Source: Pseudomaricurvus alkylphenolicus
GTDB taxonomy: Bacteria > Pseudomonadota > Gammaproteobacteria > Pseudomonadales > Cellvibrionaceae
NCBI RefSeq assembly: GCF_011683955.1
Contig: NZ_JAAQPI010000024.1
Span: 1-64,000 of the forward strand
DNA length: 64,000 nt
Direction of reading: 5' to 3'
Shown here piece after piece: positions 34,731-43,456 of this stretch; the stretch's first letter is position 1; each line of letters begins with the position of its first letter. The notes under the pieces were generated by a model, which was not told the origin of the DNA, searched no databases, and saw only the letters and a program-made list of their open reading frames with translations. The position numbers and the translations under genes were made by a program.

Positions 34731-35049
34731 GTGCCATAACCGGAAGTTCATAATCCTGGTTCAGGGCACCATGGGCCTTCGATGATGTCCGCAACGGCCG
34801 CACGACGTAGGGTGGATTAGAAGCGCTTTGCGCTTCGTAATCCACCGATCCGCCGAAGGTTTAAATTGGTGGCGGCCGTGTATAAATCACCTGTTGCAGG
34901 AACATTCAAGGGTGTTAAAAACCGGGCCGCAGCCAACGAACATCTCCGGCAGAACCGGCGGATTACGGCGCAAGCGCCTAATCCGCCCTACGCATAAACA
35001 ACGCCGTCAGAGTACCAATCCTGCGAGTTTCTAAGACCGGTTATGGCAC
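34731..35049 (+). repeat. MITE-like 319-bp dispersed element, copy 3 (complete)
   Basis: Bounded by GTGCCATAACCGG (34731-34743) and CCGGTTATGGCAC (35037-35049). Both internal hairpins are present, and the length is identical to copy 2. It lies between convergent genes, as copy 2 does. Its left flank is CAGCAAA, shared with one end of copies 1 and 2; its right flank (GAAAGAG) is different. No clear target-site duplication is visible. Confidence 0.93.
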
Positions 35050-35080
35050 GAAAGAGACGAATTCTGCAAATCCTAAATCC

Positions 35081-35108
35081 AAAAAAACGTCAATAAAGAC
35101 CTGGACGT
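35081..35108 (-). terminator. Terminator of the histidine kinase/response regulator operon
   Basis: Read on the minus strand, ACGTC and GACGT form a 5-bp stem with a 12-base loop, directly followed by seven T. It starts 2 bp after the kinase stop codon. Confidence 0.5.
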
Positions 35109-35109
35109 A

Positions 35110-35832
35110 TCAAGGCAGAAATATCTTAAAAATGCCTCCGCCCAAGTCTCCACCATTACTTAACTCAATCTGACCATTGCGGTCATTGCGCCGATGCAAA
35201 GACGCCACCTGCTGAGCAAAATACAGCCCAAGATGCGTATTTCCCTTTTGGAAATCAACAGGGCCCATACTGCCCTCCTCCGGCGCCCGCATCATCGCGT
35301 CAGGATAGCCGATGCCATCATCGGCGACAGCAATCTCCAACAACTCATCTTCCAAACGGGCCGACAAGCGAATCGTCTTCTTGGTATAACGAGCGGCATT
35401 CACCAACACATTGTGCACCACTCCACCGATCAACTCCCCATCGAAATACCACACCAGATCCTCATCACAGTCAATCTGCACATCCAACCCGCGAGACTGA
35501 AACAAAAGGTCATTACGAGCGACCTGCTCCTCCAACACATCGATCAAATAACACTCATCAATCTGAACCGGCAAACGATCATTCTGCATCCGGTAAATCG
35601 ACAGCAATTGAATCAACTCCGTATTGATTCGCGACGCCTCATAATGCAGCGTCGAAAACTGCTGCTCCTGCTCCTCATTCTGAGGCGGCATTGCCCGCAT
35701 CACGGTATCCAGGGAATTAAGCAACATTCCCAGTGAATTCTTCATATCGTGCACGCTGGAAGCTAATATCAGCGAAAAATCCGCTGTCTTCAGCCCCTCG
35801 GCAATCGTGACCTGTTCATTCGTATCCGTCAT
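35110..35832 (-). CDS. Soluble sensor histidine kinase without a sensor domain
   Basis: 240 residues, with no membrane segment. The likely phospho-accepting His is H28 in ASSVHDMKNSLG, followed by a dimerisation helix pair (to about 90). An ATPase domain follows with N box (VVHNVLVNAARYT), G1 (VADDGIGYP) and G2 (THLGLYFAQQVA). The input is probably through protein contact, since no sensory module is present. It lies 14 bp after the response regulator gene and must be its partner. Confidence 0.85.
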   Translation of the reverse strand: MTDTNEQVTIAEGLKTADFSLILASSVHDMKNSLGMLLNSLDTVMRAMPPQNEEQEQQFSTLHYEASRINTELIQLLSIYRMQNDRLPVQIDECYLIDVLEEQVARNDLLFQSRGLDVQIDCDEDLVWYFDGELIGGVVHNVLVNAARYTKKTIRLSARLEDELLEIAVADDGIGYPDAMMRAPEEGSMGPVDFQKGNTHLGLYFAQQVASLHRRNDRNGQIELSNGGDLGGGIFKIFLP

Positions 35833-35846
35833 CTCATGACTCCTGC

Positions 35847-37460
35847 TTAAAGCCCCTTGGCCATCTGTTGCAACTGCCGATAGCGTTCAAACTGCGTATG
35901 CCCCGGCTCCACCGCCACAGCCACCTTCTGCAGTGATGACAGGCACAACTCCATATGCTCCTCATTGCGCCCAAACTCCTTCATCTCCGCAATCAGCGCC
36001 TGAGCCAGGTTAAGATGCACACCCAAATGATTTGGAAACAGCCGGCGCGCACGTTTGAAACTGTCAAGCGCTTTACCGTAGTCCCGCTCCTGATAGTGGT
36101 GGATACCCTCGTTGTTGATTTTTGCCACCAAACGACGGTTACGCTCACTGACCGGCTCCTCCAGCCAGCGATCGATACGTTGCAAGGCATCCTGATCATC
36201 GTGATACTGCTCAATCAACTCATTGAGCAGATCATTGGCGCGATCCTTCCTTCCCAACGCCAAATAAGTCGAAACGCGATCCAACTGCACATCCAGACTG
36301 AGCGACTGCCCCAGCATTTTCTCTTCCGCCTCCTGGAGCTTCTCCCAGGCTTTGGCAGTGTCCTCCAAGCCCGCATTCAGCTGGGATTCCAGCAGCTGTG
36401 CCTGTAATCGGGATTCGCCGAGCAGTTCAAACCGCCGGGGCACCTTTTCGATTACCTGCAAGCCCTCTCGCGCGATCTCCAGCGGTGGTGGCTCTGCCTC
36501 CCTTACCCAGGCGGCGGCGCTGCGCCCAAACTGCATATGGTTCTCCAGCCGGTCATGGCAGGAGTACTCGCCGAGCTTCACACAATTGCCAAACGCGCGA
36601 GTCGCCACCTCAATATCATTGTTGGTGTCCGCAATCTGCCCCAGATTGGTCTGGCGCAGTATGGACATGGGCGAAATATCCACGGCCGTTTGCAGCACCT
36701 CCTGAGCCTTCTCCGGCAAGCCCAGATCCTGGTAGTTTTCCACCATCACATCGTAAGCCTGCATGCAAAATGGATTGCTCTCGACGATTTGGTGCAGCCA
36801 CTGATTCGACATTTCCAGATCACCACGCAGCCGTTTGACCCGCGACATACCCACCTTGGCCCAATCCAGCGGCCTCACCTCCAACGCGCGGGTGTAGAGA
36901 TCCTCTGCCTCATCCAGCATACCTTGCTGCAGATACACATCGGCCAGCTGCCGCTGATAAATGGTGGCGTAGCGGCTGCCGGCGGCAACGGCATCTACCG
37001 CAATGTCGACCGCCTCGCGCAGATTAAAGTTTTCCAGATGGTGGTAGAAAGGCAACATCTGCTGACGTTGGGCCAGTAGCCGATCCAGTCGCTGTCGCAG
37101 AGTCTGGCTGGTGATGGGCTTGGTGAGGTAGGCATCAGGTGCGTAGTCGTAAGCCGACAACACTATTTGTTTGCTCGACTCCGCCGTAATCATGAGGAAC
37201 AGGGATTGACGGGTCAGTTGTCCATTGGCCCGCAGCTGCTCCAGCACCTGCTGCCCATTGGGCCCATCACCCAGGTTGTAATCGCACAAAATCAGGTCAA
37301 AACGGGTTCTGTTGCAAGCTTCCAGCGCCTTATTGCCGCTGGTGACGGACTTGACGTCCCTGCAGCCAAAATCATCCAGCATGCGACCAACAGTCGCCCG
37401 AAAACTGTCGAAATCGTCTATAACCAGCACTTTCAGGGAGCCGTAACCCGTAAAGGCCAT
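35847..37460 (-). CDS. Response regulator with TPR output
   Basis: 537 residues. The receiver domain (about 8-130) has D15/D16, phospho-acceptor D60 (LILCDYNLGDG) and K in AYLTKPIT. The rest is a long run of tetratricopeptide-like helices (for example about 165-200 and 460-500) with no DNA-binding or enzymatic domain. Output is therefore probably by protein-protein interaction. It precedes the kinase gene in the same operon. The pathway it controls is unknown. Confidence 0.88.
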   Translation of the reverse strand: MAFTGYGSLKVLVIDDFDSFRATVGRMLDDFGCRDVKSVTSGNKALEACNRTRFDLILCDYNLGDGPNGQQVLEQLRANGQLTRQSLFLMITAESSKQIVLSAYDYAPDAYLTKPITSQTLRQRLDRLLAQRQQMLPFYHHLENFNLREAVDIAVDAVAAGSRYATIYQRQLADVYLQQGMLDEAEDLYTRALEVRPLDWAKVGMSRVKRLRGDLEMSNQWLHQIVESNPFCMQAYDVMVENYQDLGLPEKAQEVLQTAVDISPMSILRQTNLGQIADTNNDIEVATRAFGNCVKLGEYSCHDRLENHMQFGRSAAAWVREAEPPPLEIAREGLQVIEKVPRRFELLGESRLQAQLLESQLNAGLEDTAKAWEKLQEAEEKMLGQSLSLDVQLDRVSTYLALGRKDRANDLLNELIEQYHDDQDALQRIDRWLEEPVSERNRRLVAKINNEGIHHYQERDYGKALDSFKRARRLFPNHLGVHLNLAQALIAEMKEFGRNEEHMELCLSSLQKVAVAVEPGHTQFERYRQLQQMAKGL

Positions 37461-37686
37461 AGTCCGTTCAAACTCCTTGGTTTTGTCAAACTTCCGGATT
37501 GCGGTTCAGGTACGTCAATTCGATCCCTCCTGGCGCACTCAATCCCCGCTATTCACAATCCAGTTTACCGACTTTCTCGTATAAATACAGTGGGTTAACG
37601 AATTTTGAGTGCCGGTTTCGATCTGTTCAGTGGCACCAAAAAACGCTAGAATTCCGCTTTTTTCCGTGGATCAGCCCGGTGAACCG

Positions 37687-38451
37687 ATGAGTTTTGATAA
37701 TTCTGCCTCAGATGGCACACACAAGAATGGCGAAGATAAGCTTTTCGCCTCGCCTCTGGGCGAAGTAACGGGTTTTCGCTTCGACCAAAGCGTGGTGGAG
37801 GTATTCCCGGACATGATCAAGCGCTCAGTACCGGGCTACGCCACCATTATCAGCATGATCGGTAACCTCGCCGAACGCTACGCCAGCAGCAATAGCCACT
37901 GCTATGACCTGGGATGCTCCCTCGGCGCTGCAACCCTGGCCATGCGCCACCGTATTCTGGCCAGTGACTGCGAGATTATCGCAGTGGACAACTCAGAAGC
38001 CATGATCCAGCGTTGCCAGACGGTTATTGATGCCGACAGCGGAGAAGTACCTGTGCAATTGGTGTGCTCTGACCTGCAACAGGTGGCCATCAGCAATGCC
38101 TCGGTGGTCGTGCTGAACTTCACCCTGCAATTTATTCACCCCGAGCAACGCCAGGACATACTGGCCAACATTTACCAGGGACTCAATCCGGGTGGCGTCT
38201 TGATCCTGTCTGAAAAAGTGACCTTTGGCGATCAGCCCCACGATGAGCTGATGATTGAACTGCATCACAACTTTAAGAGCGCCAATGGCTACAGCGATCT
38301 GGAGATCGCGCAAAAACGCTCCGCACTGGAGAATGTGCTGATTCCCGAGACCCTGGACACCCACCGACAGAGACTAAAAGATGTCGGCTTCGCCAGTACC
38401 GACGTTTGGTTCCAGTGTTTTAACTTCGCCTCCCTGATCGCCATTAAATAA
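37687..38451 (+). CDS. cmoA: CmoA, carboxy-SAM synthase
   Basis: 254 residues from the ATG at 37687. The upstream open frame is discarded because the CmoA N-terminus is short. SAM motif I is [13 protein letters not shown]; the family signatures [14 protein letters not shown] and SEKVTFGD are present. CmoA makes carboxy-S-adenosyl-L-methionine from SAM and prephenate for use by CmoB in wobble uridine modification. cmoB follows after 5 bp. Confidence 0.95.
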   Translation: MSFDNSASDGTHKNGEDKLFASPLGEVTGFRFDQSVVEVFPDMIKRSVPGYATIISMIGNLAERYASSNSHCYDLGCSLGAATLAMRHRILASDCEIIAVDNSEAMIQRCQTVIDADSGEVPVQLVCSDLQQVAISNASVVVLNFTLQFIHPEQRQDILANIYQGLNPGGVLILSEKVTFGDQPHDELMIELHHNFKSANGYSDLEIAQKRSALENVLIPETLDTHRQRLKDVGFASTDVWFQCFNFASLIAIK

Positions 38452-38456
38452 CGCCC

Positions 38457-39443
38457 ATGCCGCATCCCCGTATTCGCTACGACAAATTGCTGCAATCATT
38501 CCAGGGAACCGCTCTGGAGCCCTGGTTACAGACTCTGCCAGATCAGATTCAGCAGGGGCTCAGCAGCAGTCGTTTTGGTGACCTGCCCGACTGGCTCGAT
38601 GCCCTGGAGGATCTGCCAGAGGTCCGCACCAATCGCGTAGAACTCGGAACCGAGGTCAATCTGGATAGTGAGCCGCCTTTGCAGCCAGCTCAGCAACGCG
38701 AGATTCGCAACTGCCTGGAAAAACTGATTCCCTGGCGCAAAGGCCCCTATTCCATTCACGGCACCCATATCGACACCGAATGGCGCTCCGACTGGAAGTG
38801 GGACCGGGTTTTACCCCATCTGGCGCCTATGGAACATCGCACCATTCTCGACGTCGGCTGTGGCAATGGTTACCACTGCTGGCGAATGCTGGGTGCTGGG
38901 GCCAAACAGGTCATCGGTATCGATCCCTCTCCACGATTTGTGGTCCAGTTTTATATGGTCAAACACTTTCTGGGGGAAGTACCGGTGGATCTGCTCCCCG
39001 TGGGGATCGAAGCATTGCCGCCAAACCTGCAGGCATTTGATACCACCTTCTCGATGGGGGTGCTCTACCACCGCCGTTCGCCTATGGACCACTTGCGAGA
39101 ACTCAAGGCCACCCTACGACCGGGTGGGCAACTGGTACTGGAAACCTTGCTGATCAACGGCAAACTCGGAGATGTGCTGGTGCCCGAGGGGCGCTACGCC
39201 AAAATGAACAACGTCTGGTTTCTGCCCTCCCCAGACACACTGGTGTCCTGGCTGCGAAAGTGTGGATTCAAAAACCCCCGTCTCGTGGATCTTAATCGCA
39301 CCACGCTAGAAGAACAGCGCTCTACCGAGTGGATGCGATTTCACTCGTTGGCTCAGTTCCTGGATCCCGACAATCCAGAGCTGACCGCCGAGGGACACCC
39401 GGCGCCATTGCGAGGGGTATTCGTGGCAGAATGTCCGGGTTAA
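38457..39443 (+). CDS. cmoB: CmoB, tRNA U34 carboxymethyltransferase
   Basis: 328 residues, close to the usual 323. It shows the CmoB N-terminal domain, then the methyltransferase motif ILDVGCGNGYHCWRMLGAGA, plus the family-specific IDPSPRFVVQFYMVKHFLG and FDTTFSMGVLYHRRSP. It transfers the carboxymethyl group from carboxy-SAM to ho5U34, giving cmo5U34. It is an operon with cmoA. Confidence 0.96.
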   Translation: MPHPRIRYDKLLQSFQGTALEPWLQTLPDQIQQGLSSSRFGDLPDWLDALEDLPEVRTNRVELGTEVNLDSEPPLQPAQQREIRNCLEKLIPWRKGPYSIHGTHIDTEWRSDWKWDRVLPHLAPMEHRTILDVGCGNGYHCWRMLGAGAKQVIGIDPSPRFVVQFYMVKHFLGEVPVDLLPVGIEALPPNLQAFDTTFSMGVLYHRRSPMDHLRELKATLRPGGQLVLETLLINGKLGDVLVPEGRYAKMNNVWFLPSPDTLVSWLRKCGFKNPRLVDLNRTTLEEQRSTEWMRFHSLAQFLDPDNPELTAEGHPAPLRGVFVAECPG

Positions 39444-39505
39444 CGGATCTGATTTCGACAGCAAACCCGCTATGGTCTAAGTTTGCCATTAACGAGGAAA
39501 TTGAT

Positions 39506-41437
39506 ATGGACGACATCGCGGCCCTGCGGATAATGGCAGTCCTGTCACTGCTTGGTTCATCTCCGGGTATGGCACTGACCGGGGATTTGCACCAGCTGCC
39601 TTTGGCCGAATTGCTGAAACTGGAAATTGAGACCGTTGCCAAACACCCCGAGCCCATTGCCGATGCCACAGGTATTGTCAGTGTTATCACCCGCGACGAC
39701 ATCGAGCGCTATGGCAGTAACGACTTGTTTGATTTGTTGCGTCGGGTACCCGGCCTGATTGCCCAAAACAGCATTGTCTTTCCCGACAACCTGGTGTCCA
39801 TTCGCGGCATGCACAGCTCAGTCATAGACCGCCGCACCTTATTGTTGCTTGATGGCCGCCCCATTCGCGACACCCAGAGCGGTGGCTCCAACGCCACCTT
39901 CTACAAATCCCTGCCCCTATCGACAATTGAGCGAATCGAAGTGGTGAGAGGTCCTGGCTCGGTCCTCTATGGCACCAATGCCGTCTCCGGCGTCATCAAT
40001 GTCATCACCCGCACCGACAGCCACTCTCAGGTCACATTGAGTGCAGGCACTCAGGACACCCAGAGGCTGGACGGGCGCCACACCCAACAGTGGGACCAGG
40101 GACAGGTCGCAGTGAGCGTTAAATCCATGGGTTCCAACGGCTGGGAGTTCAAAGCCACTGATGCCGGTGGGGCCTACGACGAGCAATACCTGGACCACAG
40201 GGAATTGGGGGTTCACCTGAGCGCAAACTTTGGCAGCTTAAGTCTGAGCGCTTTCGAAGGCAACCTCGAACAGGACTTCCTTGGCTCTGATCAACGCTGG
40301 CCCGCCGATCACTATGAGCGCCAGTCCCAATTTGTCGATCTGCATTATCACCACTCACTGGGACAAGCCTGGCAAGCGGACTTCAACATTACCTATAACC
40401 GCAACAATCGCGCCACAGACAGAGGTGGAGTGGATGTGGAAAGCAGCAACAGCCTCTACGAACTTTCGCTACAAGGACCCATCGGCAATAAGATGCATCT
40501 GCTGTCGGGTATCACCTACCTGACCCTGAGAGGCAAAGATCTCTATAACAACACCGACACCTATCACGACACCTGGAAAAGCGCCTATGTACAGGCGGAA
40601 ACCCGCTGGTTCGAGCAGTTGAAACTCACCCTGGGGGTTCAGTACAACGACAGCGGCATCGAACAGGATACCAGTATTCGCGCCGGCGCCAACTGGCGAT
40701 TTTCTCCACATTGGGGGGCCAAACTACTCTACGGCGAAGCCTTCCGATCTCCCTATATGGCGGAACTCAGCTCCTTCTTCCCCGGTTCTTTGCTCGGCAA
40801 TCCGAGCCTCAATTCCGAGAAGGTCGAGACCATAAGCGGGCAACTCTTCTACCACGATGTCCGTCAGCGCGTCGAGTTGACTCTGTTTGATTCCCGCCTT
40901 CGGGATGCCATTGGCCTGAGCCCGGATCCTGTCGCGGGGTTTCGGTTCGAAAATGGCGGAGAACTGGATGTCGAGGGGGTGGAACTCGAAGGTCGGGTGC
41001 AGCTGGGTAACGGCTGGTTACTCGAAGGTTCCTACAGCCACCAGCAAAATACCGATGAAAACGGGGTACACGATACCCAGATCGATCCCAACACCCTGGT
41101 CAAGTTTGGTGCCAGCTACGAATGGGAAAACGGTATCACCTTGGGGCTGTTTAACAATTACTTTGGCGACCCCGGCGATTGGAACAAGCTGAGTGGGTTC
41201 TCGCAAGAACGCAATCCCAATGACGAGGCCTACCATCACATGACACTTAACCTGAAGCTGCCATTGAAGCTTTTTTGGCCGGAGGTGAATTGGCAGGGGG
41301 CAAAGATTTCACTGTTTGCGGATAACTTGCTGCAATCCGACAGCGTTTATGAACCCGATATCTCCCGCCCTAACGTTAACGCCTGGCCCAAATTCGGCCC
41401 CCGAACTCTAACGGCCAAACTGGCGATGAAGTTCTGA
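39506..41437 (+). CDS. TonB-dependent outer membrane receptor
   Basis: 643 residues from the ATG at 39506, which has GAGGAAA upstream. A signal peptide is likely (MAVLSLLGSSPGMA cleaved near residue 23). The plug domain shows GIVSVITRDDIERYG, DLLRRVPGL, VSIRGMHSS and IERIEVVRGPGSVLYGTNAVSGVINVITR. A 22-strand barrel should follow, and it ends in the C-terminal Phe typical of outer membrane proteins. The substrate is not clear; no cobalamin riboswitch or iron-box is seen in the short upstream gap. Confidence 0.9.
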   Translation: MDDIAALRIMAVLSLLGSSPGMALTGDLHQLPLAELLKLEIETVAKHPEPIADATGIVSVITRDDIERYGSNDLFDLLRRVPGLIAQNSIVFPDNLVSIRGMHSSVIDRRTLLLLDGRPIRDTQSGGSNATFYKSLPLSTIERIEVVRGPGSVLYGTNAVSGVINVITRTDSHSQVTLSAGTQDTQRLDGRHTQQWDQGQVAVSVKSMGSNGWEFKATDAGGAYDEQYLDHRELGVHLSANFGSLSLSAFEGNLEQDFLGSDQRWPADHYERQSQFVDLHYHHSLGQAWQADFNITYNRNNRATDRGGVDVESSNSLYELSLQGPIGNKMHLLSGITYLTLRGKDLYNNTDTYHDTWKSAYVQAETRWFEQLKLTLGVQYNDSGIEQDTSIRAGANWRFSPHWGAKLLYGEAFRSPYMAELSSFFPGSLLGNPSLNSEKVETISGQLFYHDVRQRVELTLFDSRLRDAIGLSPDPVAGFRFENGGELDVEGVELEGRVQLGNGWLLEGSYSHQQNTDENGVHDTQIDPNTLVKFGASYEWENGITLGLFNNYFGDPGDWNKLSGFSQERNPNDEAYHHMTLNLKLPLKLFWPEVNWQGAKISLFADNLLQSDSVYEPDISRPNVNAWPKFGPRTLTAKLAMKF

Positions 41438-41511
41438 CCCCCTGTACTTGAATTTGAGAGCCGACACAAAGGCAATCATCTTGGACAGGGTTTCTTCCAA
41501 GCTTATGCCCA

Positions 41512-42054
41512 TCAGTCATCCAGTACCTGAGTCTCTATCGACAATCCAAACTCCCCGGCCACCTGCTGGCACCACTGATTCAACCGGGAAGCCGTCTGCT
41601 CCTCTTGCTGATCCTCGTCGATCGCCAGGCCCACAAAGTGCTTGCCATCGCTGGACAGTGCTTTTGATGCATCAAAGTCGTACCCTTCTGTGGGCCAAAA
41701 ACCCACCACCGTTGCACCCTGAGCGACCAGCACGTCATAGAGCATGCCCATGGCATCGAGAAAATAATCTCCGTAACCAAACTGATCCCCCAAACCAAAC
41801 AGAGCCACCGTCTTGTCATCGAAATCAATGGCACTGACGTCCTCCCAGAACTCCTCCCAGTCCGACTGGATCTGACCAAAGTCCCAGGTGGGTATCCCCA
41901 GGATAATCAAAGGGTAATCGGCAAACTCCAACTGAGTTACATCGGCGATATCGTGAACATCCACCAACTCCTCACCAAAACGCTGCTGAATGCGCTGGGC
42001 AACCCCTTCGGTATTACCCTCATCGCTGCCGAAAAACAGCCCAATCGTTGCCAC
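41512..42054 (-). CDS. Long-chain flavodoxin
   Basis: 180 residues, GTG start with GAGG upstream. The phosphate loop (FFGSDEGNTEGVAQRI) and the FMN-stacking loops (TWDFGQIQSDWEEFW and GLGDQFGYGDYFLDAMG) are present. The roughly 20-residue insertion of the long-chain type is included (VVGFWPTEGYDFDASKAL). It is a low-potential electron carrier. FldA or FldB cannot be distinguished from sequence alone. Confidence 0.93.
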   Translation of the reverse strand: MATIGLFFGSDEGNTEGVAQRIQQRFGEELVDVHDIADVTQLEFADYPLIILGIPTWDFGQIQSDWEEFWEDVSAIDFDDKTVALFGLGDQFGYGDYFLDAMGMLYDVLVAQGATVVGFWPTEGYDFDASKALSSDGKHFVGLAIDEDQQEEQTASRLNQWCQQVAGEFGLSIETQVLDD

Positions 42055-42130
42055 TGGTACGCCTCATCATCCAGAAATTTCGCGGGCGATTTTCCCAGTT
42101 ATGGCGTCAGGAAGCAAGGTGGAGCCAGGG

Positions 42131-43381
42131 TTAGGCGGCGCGAGAAAAACCTTCGCTCAGGCGCTCCACAAAGTTCTGCAGGCGAGACCCTGCAGACGCG
42201 TCGACTCCCTCCAGCAAAGCGCTGAGCAGCTCAAGCGGCTGCCCAAAGCGGGACGCCGTCTGCTGAGCATCCATTAACTCCCGCACAAAATTACCGAGTG
42301 GCGCCAGGCGACCTGCGAGCCCATCAGCTCGGTTGCCCTGGCCGACGCGCTCATATACCTCAGTCACTCGCTGCACCGAAGTTTGAGTCATATTCAGAGA
42401 AAAAGCGGTGATTTCGCTGCTGTCATAGCCCAGTTCCAGGGCTTCTTCGAATGCCGCTTCAACATCGCCGCTATAGAAGGTAGCCGCCAAGTCATTTACC
42501 TGACCCAGCAGCTCATTGATGGCTTCCAGCTCATCGGCGTCCAATTCGCCTTCCACAGTAAAAGCAAAGCGGTCTTCCGCGGTACTGCTGCGCTGATACT
42601 GCAGCAGGGTTTCCAGCCCCTGGACCTGGGCCGCGTATTGCTGTGTGATACTGGCTCGCAAAGAACTGGCACTGATCGTCACCCTGTCCCCATCCGCCGT
42701 TGTCAGACTGAAACTGAACTCATTCCTCTGAGCACTTTCGTAGCGACCAAAGCTCTGCTCGATCGAGGCAGGCGCTGGCATATCCACATTAGCTACAGGT
42801 GCTGCTGCCTGCGCGCCATCATTATCAGCGCCGGAACTAATCCCCTCAACAAACCGTTCACGAAGCTTCTCCACGCCGGCCAGCACCAGATCATAAGTCT
42901 GACCGATCTCTGCCTCCATCTCCTCGGAGAGTAGCCCCATTTCCTCAAGCTGTTCAGCGGCTTCGCCAAATCCTTTTTTGAAACCCTCCAGTCCGGCCTC
43001 CAGGCGGGAGGCCAATGCTTCCGCGTCAGCACCATCGGCGAGGTCGCGTTTAAGCTGAGCTTCAATAAATGACAGGATATTGCCAGAGGCCTTGAGCGCG
43101 CCAGTGGAGGGCTCTTGTACCGCGTCACTGGCCTCAACACCCGTGTTATCAGCGATGCCGGTATTGCCATTCTGTACCAGGCTGAAAGAACTGCGCACGG
43201 ATTGATAACGCTCGGACAGCATCACCAGCGTCGACGGTGAAGCGGAGGGTTTCGGTTCGGAATCCGATGGCGCTTGTGCCGAAGCGGTTGATGGCGTAGC
43301 GCCGGTAAAAACCGGATGGTTGGAGAAGCCCGGATGACTGAACAGAGCTGGAGATAACACAAGCACCCTCCCCAGGGTCAT
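42131..43381 (-). CDS. DUF5610-like protein
   Basis: 416 residues. The central part (ILSFIEAQLKRDLADGADAEALASRLEAGLEGFKKGFGEAAEQL, about 105-150) matches my recollection of the DUF5610 pattern. The function is not known. There is no signal peptide or membrane helix in the core, and it is acidic and rich in alanine and glutamate. A second helical region begins about residue 290. It lies 75 bp after the FHA gene in the same direction. The identification is from memory and should be checked. Confidence 0.6.
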   Translation of the reverse strand: MTLGRVLVLSPALFSHPGFSNHPVFTGATPSTASAQAPSDSEPKPSASPSTLVMLSERYQSVRSSFSLVQNGNTGIADNTGVEASDAVQEPSTGALKASGNILSFIEAQLKRDLADGADAEALASRLEAGLEGFKKGFGEAAEQLEEMGLLSEEMEAEIGQTYDLVLAGVEKLRERFVEGISSGADNDGAQAAAPVANVDMPAPASIEQSFGRYESAQRNEFSFSLTTADGDRVTISASSLRASITQQYAAQVQGLETLLQYQRSSTAEDRFAFTVEGELDADELEAINELLGQVNDLAATFYSGDVEAAFEEALELGYDSSEITAFSLNMTQTSVQRVTEVYERVGQGNRADGLAGRLAPLGNFVRELMDAQQTASRFGQPLELLSALLEGVDASAGSRLQNFVERLSEGFSRAA

Positions 43382-43456
43382 ACTGAGGTTAATGCCTTGT
43401 TATCGACTGACGAATGGAATTCTGTAGTAACGATTTATTCTAAGAATAAGTATAGG

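Noticed and set aside
41480-41501. Terminator between the TonB receptor and flavodoxin genes
   Set aside because: CTTGGA/TCCAAG gives a 6-bp stem but no T-run on either strand.
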